Position numbers and translations under genes: made by a program. The notes below the pieces were generated by a model. That model was not told where the DNA came from. It worked only from the letters and a program-made list of their open reading frames with translations, and searched no databases. From assembly GCA_964539515.1 (NCBI GenBank), contig CAZIJO010000003.1:21883-85882 (forward strand): a stretch of 64,000 nucleotides of DNA, written 5' to 3'. Each line of letters begins with the position of its first letter. The stretch's first letter is position 1. The stretch is from JADLHS01 sp964539515 (lineage in GTDB: Bacteria; Verrucomicrobiota; Verrucomicrobiia; Limisphaerales; JADLHS01). Shown here piece after piece: positions 17,076-22,946 of the stretch.

Positions 17076-18500
17076 ATGACCGCGACTTCGTCCACCCCGC
17101 CGCCGCTGATTGACAATTCCTGTCGTCTGCCCCTCCTCACGCTTTTTGGAGGTGCGGCCATCTGGCTCGCGCTGAGTTCGGTCTTTGGCGTCATCGCCTC
17201 GCTGACGTTCCACAAGCCCTCGATGTTCGCGGACTGCGCGATGTTCAGCTACGGGCGGGCGCTTCCCGCCTGGTCTTTTCTGCTCGTCTATGGCTTCTGC
17301 ATCCCGGCCGGCCTCGGGGTTGGTCTCTGGTTGCTGGCGCGGCTTGGTCGCGTCGCGCTGGCCCGGCCCTGGCTGATCGTCGTGGGGGCTAAACTCTGGT
17401 CGCTTGGCGTCATCGTCGGCTTGATCGCGATTCTCTCCGGTCAAGCCACCGGGTTCGAGTGGCTCGAAATGCCGCGATACGCGGCGGTGATCTTGTTCCT
17501 TGCGTTTCTGCTGATCACGGTGTGGGCCTATGTCACCTACACCCAGCGCACGGAGCGGGCGCTTTATCCCTCGCAATGGTTCGTGCTGGCGGCGTTGCTC
17601 TGGTTTCCCTGGATTTTCTCAACAGCCAGTCTGCTGTTGCAATTTTTCCCTGTGCGGGGGGTCGTGCAGGCTTCGGTCGCGTGGTGGTTTGCCGGCAACC
17701 TGCTGAATGTGTGGCTGACCCTCGCCGGGCTGGCGTCCACGTTTTATGTGCTGCCCAAGCTCACCGGACGCCCGTTGCAAAGTCATTACCTCGCGTTGTT
17801 CGCCTTCTGGACGCTGATTCTTTTCGGCACTTGGACGGGCATTCCGGCGCACGCCGCGCTCCCGGCTTGGATGCCGACCTTGAGCGGGGCGGCGAGCGTG
17901 ATGCTGCTGATTCCGGTGCTCGCGGTCGCCACCAGCGTGATCCTGACTGTGCGCGGCGCCAAGACTCCGTGCGGTGGCGGCCCGCTGTGCTTTACCAAAT
18001 TCGCCGCCATGTGCCTGGTGCTGGCGACGCTGCTGCTCGCAGTGGCTGCCTGTCCCCAAGTCAGCCGGGTCACCGATTTTACCTGGTTTAACCACGGGCA
18101 GAACACCCTGCGGATCTACGGTTTCTTTGGCATGACGATGTTCGGCGCCATCTATCACATCCTGCCGCAGCTCGTCGGGCTGGAGCGGGTTTGTCCGCGG
18201 TGGATGCGGATCAATTTCTGGCTGGTGATGCCGGGCACTCTCCTTCTCGCCCTGCCGCTGGTGTTTGGTGGCATCGCGCAAGGCTTGAAGCTCGTCGAGG
18301 CGACGATTCCGTTTGTGGAGGTGGCCAAGTCCACTTTGATGGCTTTTCGCATCAGTACGCTGGGCGAGACGATGATCGCCCTCGGTAACTTGATTTTCTT
18401 GTTCAATATCCTGTCGGCGATGGTGGGCTACTATCGTTCGGTCGGCCGGAAGTGCTATGCCGAGGTCACTGCGCTTGAACCCGCGGGGGTGAAGCCATGA
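17076..18500 (+). CDS. CcoN-like (cbb3 oxidase subunit I) protein lacking the heme and copper ligands
   Basis: 474 residues, about twelve helices. It is recognisable as a cbb3 subunit I relative by YVLPKLTGRPLQSHYLALFA (224-243), TDFTWFNHGQNTLRIYGFFG (333-352) and FGAIYHILPQLVGLERVCPR (356-375). My alignment to canonical CcoN shows every ligand replaced. The low-spin heme His in GRLRPLH is Trp in GRALPAW (60-66). The CuB His in WWYGHN is absent in WWFAGN (203-208). The HH pair before ALPDW is missing (GIPAHAALPAW, 255-265). The GHxH heme pair reads NHG. It should therefore not reduce oxygen. It may be a scaffold or quinone/proton module docking the downstream cytochromes to alternative complex III. 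Its stop overlaps the CcoO-like gene by four bases. Confidence 0.8.
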   Translation: MTATSSTPPPLIDNSCRLPLLTLFGGAAIWLALSSVFGVIASLTFHKPSMFADCAMFSYGRALPAWSFLLVYGFCIPAGLGVGLWLLARLGRVALARPWLIVVGAKLWSLGVIVGLIAILSGQATGFEWLEMPRYAAVILFLAFLLITVWAYVTYTQRTERALYPSQWFVLAALLWFPWIFSTASLLLQFFPVRGVVQASVAWWFAGNLLNVWLTLAGLASTFYVLPKLTGRPLQSHYLALFAFWTLILFGTWTGIPAHAALPAWMPTLSGAASVMLLIPVLAVATSVILTVRGAKTPCGGGPLCFTKFAAMCLVLATLLLAVAACPQVSRVTDFTWFNHGQNTLRIYGFFGMTMFGAIYHILPQLVGLERVCPRWMRINFWLVMPGTLLLALPLVFGGIAQGLKLVEATIPFVEVAKSTLMAFRISTLGETMIALGNLIFLFNILSAMVGYYRSVGRKCYAEVTALEPAGVKP

Positions 18501-19369
18501 AATCCAGCGTGCTGGTCTTCTTGGCGGCGTTCATTGCGCTTTCGGCGTCCTGGGGCGGATTCGTGCTCGCGCCGCAATTGCAATTGGGCCGCTCAGGGCA
18601 GGCCAAGACCGTTCCTGGTCAGGCCAATTATCCAATCGCGCGTCCGGGGCTCGCCGCGCAAGGGGCGGAAGTCTATCGCTCCCTGGGTTGTGTTCACTGT
18701 CACAGCCAGTCGGTTCGCCAGGACGGCGTAAAATGTGAGATCATTTTGACCGACGCGGGAACCAATACGGCGGCCACCGCGGCCGCGCTCGCCAAGCTAA
18801 ACGCCAAGCTTGGTCAGGCGGATCTCCTCTCCGCGTTGCCGAAAACATTGATGTCGGTCGCCGATATGAACGCCGCGGACCCGATCCTTAAAGCGATCGG
18901 TTCGGCCGGGGCCAAGGCGCAAGTGGTGGTGAGTGCACTGGGACCGGATATGGCGCGCGGCTGGGGCCGCCGGCGTTCCGTCGCCCAGGATTACCTCTAT
19001 GATTTGCCCGTGCAACCCGGCTCCCGGCGGGCCGGACCGGACCTTGCGAATGTGGGCCTGCGCCAACCGGATGTGAACTGGCAATTGCGCCATCTCTACG
19101 CTCCGGCCGCCGATGTTCCCGGTTCCACGATGCCGCCCTACCGCTTTTTGTTCGAACTGCGCAAGGTCGGGAAGCAGTCCTCCGCCAGGGCGCTGCAACT
19201 TTCCGGCGACTTCGCGCCGCCGGCCGGCTATGAAATCGTGCCGACCGACGACGCATTGGCTCTGGCCGCCTATCTGGTGAGTTTGCGCGCCGAGGCGCCT
19301 TTGTTTGAATCGCCGTTTACCGCGCCCGCCGCGCCGCCGGTTGCAGCCACCAATTCCCCAGCGAAATGA
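18497..19369 (+). CDS. CcoO-like membrane cytochrome c with an inserted bL12-like domain
   Basis: 290 residues. An N-terminal anchor helix (4-24) is followed by the CcoO (FixO) pattern: the heme site CVHCHSQSVRQ (65-75), then YLYDLPVQPGSRRAGPDLAN (166-185), W195 and the methionine-ligand region PGSTMPPYRFL (208-218). Between the heme site and the YD motif, residues of about 79-146 are extra. They run CEIILTDAGTN, then KLGQADLLSALPK, then ILKAIGSAGAKAQVVV. Order, spacing and length (about 65 residues) resemble the C-terminal domain of ribosomal protein L7/L12. Overlap with the CcoN-like gene (ATGA) and the next cytochrome (ATGA) implies a fixed complex. Confidence 0.82.
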   Translation: MKSSVLVFLAAFIALSASWGGFVLAPQLQLGRSGQAKTVPGQANYPIARPGLAAQGAEVYRSLGCVHCHSQSVRQDGVKCEIILTDAGTNTAATAAALAKLNAKLGQADLLSALPKTLMSVADMNAADPILKAIGSAGAKAQVVVSALGPDMARGWGRRRSVAQDYLYDLPVQPGSRRAGPDLANVGLRQPDVNWQLRHLYAPAADVPGSTMPPYRFLFELRKVGKQSSARALQLSGDFAPPAGYEIVPTDDALALAAYLVSLRAEAPLFESPFTAPAAPPVAATNSPAK

Positions 19370-19974
19370 GCGCCGAAGCGAAACAACCGAGCCGCGCTTT
19401 GCCGGAAGCCGAACCGACTTCCGCGGCGACGACCGTGCCAATGTGGTTGATTGCGGCGATGCTGGTGTTGCTGTTTCTCGGCGCGTGGTATTTCGATGCG
19501 CGCGGCGGATGGTTCGAGGCGAAGGTTTATGCGCCGTACCATTCGGTGGCGGATGTCGGACGGTTTCAGCCACGTTCCGGTGGCGAAGCGGTTTTGTTGC
19601 GCGGCAAATTGTTGTTCGAGCAAAACTGCGCGCTGTGCCATAACCCCGATGGCATGGGCAAGCCGGCGCAGGCACCGCCCTTGGCCGGTTCGGAATGGGT
19701 TTTAACCACGGGTGTCAATCGTCTGATTCGTATTCCCCAAGTTGGCTTGAACGGGCCGATCGAAGTCAAAGGTCAACCCTGGAACCTGCCCATGGCCGCC
19801 ATGGGCGCGATGTATCCGGACGAGGACCTCGCGGCCGTGCTCAGCTACATTCGCAATGCCTGGGGCAACAAGGCTTCCGTGGTTACCGCCGAGCAGGTCA
19901 AGAAAGTGCGCGCGGAATTGGCCGGTCGGAGCCAGCCGTACTCCCCGGACGAGTTGAAGAAAGAGGCGGAGTAA
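19366..19974 (+). CDS. Membrane-anchored monoheme cytochrome c, last gene of the respiratory operon
   Basis: 202 residues: one helix at about 27-44 (MWLIAAMLVLLFLGAWYF), then a class I cytochrome c with heme site CALCHN near 90 and a methionine-rich distal region (PMAAMGAMYPDEDLAAVLSY) near 145. It could take the CcoP role, but it has one heme site where canonical CcoP has two. It starts in the stop of the CcoO-like gene (ATGA). It ends 20 bases from the convergent queG stop with no clear terminator between. Confidence 0.85.
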   Translation: MSAEAKQPSRALPEAEPTSAATTVPMWLIAAMLVLLFLGAWYFDARGGWFEAKVYAPYHSVADVGRFQPRSGGEAVLLRGKLLFEQNCALCHNPDGMGKPAQAPPLAGSEWVLTTGVNRLIRIPQVGLNGPIEVKGQPWNLPMAAMGAMYPDEDLAAVLSYIRNAWGNKASVVTAEQVKKVRAELAGRSQPYSPDELKKEAE

Positions 19975-19994
19975 GCTGCCGGGGCGTGGGAAGC

Positions 19995-21026
19995 CTATCG
20001 CGAGCGCGCCGTGATGCGCTCAATCGCCCACTGGGCGTGTTCACGAACCAGAGGTTCGGGATCCTGTCGGGCCTTTTCCAAAGTCGCGAGGCTGTTCTCA
20101 TCCCCCGTATTTCCCAAGGCCACACAAACATTGCGCAGCAGACCCCGACGTTTCGTTCGCAGTACCGGAGTGCCCGCAAATTTGGTCTTGAACCCAGTTT
20201 CGTCGAGCTTTAGCAATTCAATCAGATCCGGCGTGGCAAGCTCGGGACGGGCGTGTGGTTTCATCAAACTCCCTTCGCGGGCAAAGCGATTCCACGGGCA
20301 GACGGCGAGGCAGTCGTCGCACCCGTAGATGCGATTACCGATGAGCGGCCGCAGTTCCAACGGGATCGCGCCCTTGAGTTCGATGGTGAGGTAGGAGATG
20401 CAACGGCGGGCGTCGAGTTGGAACGGAGCGGTGATGGCTTGCGTCGGGCAGGCCGCGATGCAGCGCGTGCAGGTGCCGCAATGGTTTTTCTCGGGCGAGT
20501 CGGGTGGCAATTCCAGGGTCGTCAAAATTTCAGCCAGAAAAATCCAGTTGCCGAGCTTGCGGCTGATGAGATTGGTATGTTTGCCGACGAAACCCAGGCC
20601 GGCGCGTTGGGCGAAGTCGCGTTCCAAAATCGGCCCGGTGTCCACATACCAAAGCGAGCGGGTGCTTTCCCCGCCGAGTTCCTTCACGGCGGCGGCCAGG
20701 GATTTCAAACGCTCGGCCAGTACATCGTGGTAGTCGGTGAAGCGGGCATAGCGGGCCACCTCGCCGGAGGGCGGAGGGCGGAAGGCGGAGGGCGGAGGAT
20801 CCGTCGCATAGCTGATGGCCAGCATGATCACGCTTTGCGCACCCGGGAGGACCAATTGCGGATTCATCCGCTTGGCTGCGTTGCGTTCGAGCCAGCCCAT
20901 TTCGCCGTGGCGTCCGTCGGCCAGCCATTGTCGCAGCTGAGGCGCACTTTGCGGCGGCGCGGCGGTGGTGAAGCGGCAGTCGTCGAAGCCGAGTTCCAAG
21001 GCCCGCTGGCGGATTGCCACTTTCAT
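19995..21026 (-). CDS. queG: Epoxyqueuosine reductase QueG
   Basis: 343 residues. QueG reduces epoxyqueuosine to queuosine in tRNA using cobalamin and two [4Fe-4S] clusters. Seen: GFDDCRFTTA near the start, GLGFVGKHTNLISRKLGNWI near 145, the first cluster motif CGTCTRCIAACPTQAI near 190 and the second CDDCLAVCPWN near 243. A C-terminal HEAT-like tail (TGDENSLATLEKARQDPEPL) is present. ATG 21026 is chosen by homology; the longer frame adds 28 unrelated residues. A low-complexity insertion (PPPSAFRPPPS) at about residue 77 corresponds to an intergenic-type DNA repeat inside the gene. Confidence 0.92.
   Translation of the reverse strand: MKVAIRQRALELGFDDCRFTTAAPPQSAPQLRQWLADGRHGEMGWLERNAAKRMNPQLVLPGAQSVIMLAISYATDPPPSAFRPPPSGEVARYARFTDYHDVLAERLKSLAAAVKELGGESTRSLWYVDTGPILERDFAQRAGLGFVGKHTNLISRKLGNWIFLAEILTTLELPPDSPEKNHCGTCTRCIAACPTQAITAPFQLDARRCISYLTIELKGAIPLELRPLIGNRIYGCDDCLAVCPWNRFAREGSLMKPHARPELATPDLIELLKLDETGFKTKFAGTPVLRTKRRGLLRNVCVALGNTGDENSLATLEKARQDPEPLVREHAQWAIERITARSR
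20764..20799. repeat. GGCGGAGGGCGGA-type microrepeat inside queG
   Basis: Tandem GGCGGAGG/GGCGGAAGG units run for about 36 bases and encode the in-frame proline-rich loop of QueG between ISYATD and GEVARYARF. Base composition and periodicity differ from the flanking coding sequence. It looks like an intergenic repeat that landed in frame in a surface loop. Confidence 0.55.
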
Positions 21027-21048
21027 CCTAAATCCGGCAGTTGAAATC

Positions 21049-21194
21049 GCCACAAAGAGGCACAAGAAGCACAAAACACAGGACCACGATGGAAATACTA
21101 CCGGTGACATCCCTCAACGGCCAGGTGGACGATTCCGACGTCGGACAAAGTATGTCGAACCTAATTTCTTTGCGCCTTTTGTGCCTTTTTGTGG
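21049..21194. repeat. Inverted-repeat element with CACAAAGAGGCACAA ends
   Basis: The left arm GCCACAAAGAGGCACAAGAA (21049-21068) pairs with the right arm TTTTGTGCCTTTTTGTGGC (21177-21195) as an imperfect inverted repeat about 145 bases across. There is no coding capacity. It resembles a palindromic extragenic or miniature mobile element. Confidence 0.6.
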
Positions 21195-21281
21195 CTGGTT
21201 GGACTGCGGTTTCCAGGTTCATCGGTGCGGAGTCAGTCAGGCGAAACACAAAGGCGCAACCAGACTTCTAAGGCGTGTGAC

Positions 21282-21373
21282 TTAACGCAGAGGTCGCAAT
21301 GGTTCTCGCCAAGGCCGCCAAGAAAATCCGCCTCGGCGTTCTTCGGCGCCAACCTCGGCGTCCTCTGCGTTAA
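21282..21373. repeat. Inverted-repeat element with TTAACGCAGAGG ends
   Basis: TTAACGCAGAGGTCGC (21282-21297) is matched by GCGTCCTCTGCGTTAA (21358-21373), which is its reverse complement with one mismatch. The interior (about 60 bases) is itself rich in GGCG/CGCC pairs. This is a short non-coding palindromic element. Confidence 0.65.
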
Positions 21374-21422
21374 AAAATCTTTGCGCCGTTGCATCTTTGC
21401 GACTTGGCGTTAAAGACCGGAT

Positions 21423-21962
21423 TTATTTTCGCGCATGGGTGGCGAGGCGGAACTGGTGGACGACCTGTTGGGCAACCTCGCGAATGGAGCGAAACTCGGT
21501 GTTCAAGAGCACATCGGCCTGGCGGTAAAAGGGTTTTCGGGTGGCCAGCAGGGAGCAAATCTTGGCCCGCGGGTCGGCTTCGAGGAGCAGGGGACGATGG
21601 GTCTGGCTGTGGACGCGCTCGAAGATTTTATCCGGCGATGCCCACAGGCAGACCACCAGCGAGTGTTGCTTGAGGCTTTCCAGATTGACGGGGTTGACCG
21701 GCAGTCCCCCGCCGGTGGCAATCACCGTCCGGCTGCGGGTGGCTAGTTCCGCGACAAGTTGTTGTTCCAGTTCGCGAAAGGCCGGTTCTCCATGTTCGGC
21801 AAAAATCTCCGCGATCCGTTTGCCGGCGCGCGCCTCGATGAGTTCGTCCGTGTCGAGAAACTCAAAGTGTAATTGGTCCGCCACCAGCCGGCCGACGGAC
21901 GACTTGCCCGTGCCCATGAATCCAATCAAGGCGACATTGACGATGGTGCGGGCCGCGGTCAC
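21423..21962 (-). CDS. aroK: Shikimate kinase
   Basis: A 179-residue P-loop kinase that phosphorylates shikimate at O3 in the aromatic amino acid pathway. Seen: Walker A GFMGTGKSSVG near 14-24, the shikimate-binding DTDELIE near 37-43, FRELEQQ near 62, GGGLPV near 84 and the lid arginine in THRPLL near 122. Length is typical. Its start is far from aro partners and flanked by repeats on both sides, so it is probably monocistronic. Confidence 0.92.
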   Translation of the reverse strand: MTAARTIVNVALIGFMGTGKSSVGRLVADQLHFEFLDTDELIEARAGKRIAEIFAEHGEPAFRELEQQLVAELATRSRTVIATGGGLPVNPVNLESLKQHSLVVCLWASPDKIFERVHSQTHRPLLLEADPRAKICSLLATRKPFYRQADVLLNTEFRSIREVAQQVVHQFRLATHARK

Positions 21963-21999
21963 GGGAATGAGTTAAACGGTTTTGGACGGGGTTGACACG

Positions 22000-22117
22000 T
22001 TCAAAGTCCAAGAACTGAAGTCGGAAGTCTGACGCCCAAAGTCTAAAGTCAATTGTCTGCCGTGGCGTGGTCAGGTTTGGGACTTTAGGCTTCAGACTTT
22101 AGCCTTTAGCCTTTAAA
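22000..22117. repeat. Palindromic AAAGTCTAAAGTC-type repeat
   Basis: AAAGTC/GAAGTC units on the left (22001-22050, for example CCAAAGTCTAAAGTC) face their reverse complements on the right (GGACTTTAGGCTTCAGACTT, then TAGCCTTTAGCCTTTAAA, to 22117). The right arm runs into the stop codon (TAA on the minus strand, 22115-22113) of the Rrf2 gene, so it may also serve as its 3' end structure. Confidence 0.55.
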
Positions 22118-22580
22118 TAACGAAGTCGAGGGCGCTGGCGGGGGTCAGTTCGAGTTTGCGCGCGCGCTCGGCCAGATCGGCCAGCGTGACCCGCTCCATG
22201 ATGGCAACGATGGCGTCGCGCGTGTCCTTCATCACGCTCCGGATGGCGCAGCGGGATTCGTCGGGGCAGGAGCATTTCTCGTAAAAGTTCTCACTCACGC
22301 AGCTGATCGGTGCGAGTGCACCCTCAATGTGGCGGACAATTTCCGCCAGGTTGATTTTATCGGGCCGCCGCCGCAGGCGATAACCACCCGCCACCCCGCG
22401 CTTGCTCTCAACCAAGTGGGCGGATTTGAGATCGTTGAGGATCTGTTCCAGGAAACGTTTCGGAATGTTCTGCTTCCGCGAGATTTCCTGAATGCGCACC
22501 ACGGAGTCATCCTCCTGAAAGTCACGCGCCAGAACCAACAGCGCTCGTAGCGCGTATTCCCCACGAACGGATAGTTTCAT
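22113..22580 (-). CDS. Rrf2-family transcriptional regulator with IscR-like cysteine cluster
   Basis: 155 residues. The N-terminal winged helix begins MKLSVRGEYALRALLVLA, with KRFLEQILNDLKSAHLVESK near 41-60 and the wing RGVAGGYRLRRRP, the usual Rrf2 order. Cysteines 94, 103, 105 and 111 lie where IscR holds its iron-sulfur cluster, so redox or sulfur status may be sensed. It is divergent from a sulfur-assimilation operon whose promoter carries a perfect inverted repeat. By analogy with CymR and other Rrf2 cysteine regulators, it probably controls that operon and perhaps the cysTWA genes. It could also regulate itself. Confidence 0.88.
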   Translation of the reverse strand: MKLSVRGEYALRALLVLARDFQEDDSVVRIQEISRKQNIPKRFLEQILNDLKSAHLVESKRGVAGGYRLRRRPDKINLAEIVRHIEGALAPISCVSENFYEKCSCPDESRCAIRSVMKDTRDAIVAIMERVTLADLAERARKLELTPASALDFVI

Positions 22581-22675
22581 GCCAGCAAGTAAACAATCTC
22601 TACCTGAAAAGTAAAGTTTTAGAGAATCAGAGAATATGTCGATATTACAGGCAAAAACAAACTACAAAATAACTA

Positions 22676-22703
22676 TTGACTTAGTAGAGATTAAGTCTAT
22701 TCT
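22676..22703 (+). promoter_or_regulatory. Sigma-70-type promoter of the sulfur operon
   Basis: TTGACT (22676-22681) and TATTCT (22698-22703) are 16 bases apart in an AT-rich stretch that contrasts with the GC-rich surroundings. Transcription would begin about 20 bases before the DUF2292 start codon at 22729. Confidence 0.6.
22678..22697. promoter_or_regulatory. Inverted-repeat operator, probable Rrf2 site
   Basis: GACTTA-GTAGAGAT-TAAGTC is a perfect 6-base inverted repeat with an 8-base spacer. It fills the space between the -35 and -10 elements and overlaps the -35. A bound dimer would block RNA polymerase. The divergent Rrf2 gene starts about 100 bases away and is the natural candidate. 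Confidence 0.55.
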
Positions 22704-22728
22704 GGTCGCGTTGTTACGAAAAATAGGT

Positions 22729-22917
22729 ATGAAAACAATCGAAAATTCAGCCAAAACACCAGTGGTGGCGAACCAGGAAACCTGGCTTGAAACGGTGCGT
22801 GCCCAAGTCGCTTCGTTGCGCTTTGGCGTTGTGCAGATTGTTGTTCATGATTCCCAGGTCGTACAGATCGAGCGCACCGAGAAAGTAAGGCTCGACCGTA
22901 AACCGTTGGAAGGGTAA
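22729..22917 (+). CDS. DUF2292 (YezD-like) small protein
   Basis: 62 residues: an N-terminal linker, then the family core VRAQVASLRFGVVQIVVHDSQ followed by VVQIERTEKVRLD. YezD-like proteins are tied to cysteine and sulfate-uptake operons in many bacteria, though their action is unknown. ATG 22729 is used because the longer frame runs back through the promoter and operator; the ribosome site is weak (TAGG close to the start). It is the first gene of the operon, 29 bases before the porin. Confidence 0.8.
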   Translation: MKTIENSAKTPVVANQETWLETVRAQVASLRFGVVQIVVHDSQVVQIERTEKVRLDRKPLEG

Positions 22918-22946
22918 TACCGGTCAGACCACCGAAGGATGATGGA

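Larger units (their letters stand above)
21027..21422. other. Repeat-filled intergenic region between queG and aroK
   Basis: About 400 bases without a convincing gene. It holds two separate inverted-repeat elements (21049-21194 and 21282-21373, listed separately) and, at 21374-21415, further degenerate copies of the CTTTGCG motif. The aroK stop lies just beyond. No promoter stands out for queG. Confidence 0.65.

Noticed and set aside
20764..20799. Short tandem repeat considered as a CRISPR fragment
   Set aside because: Units of 8-9 bases without spacers; an in-frame microrepeat.
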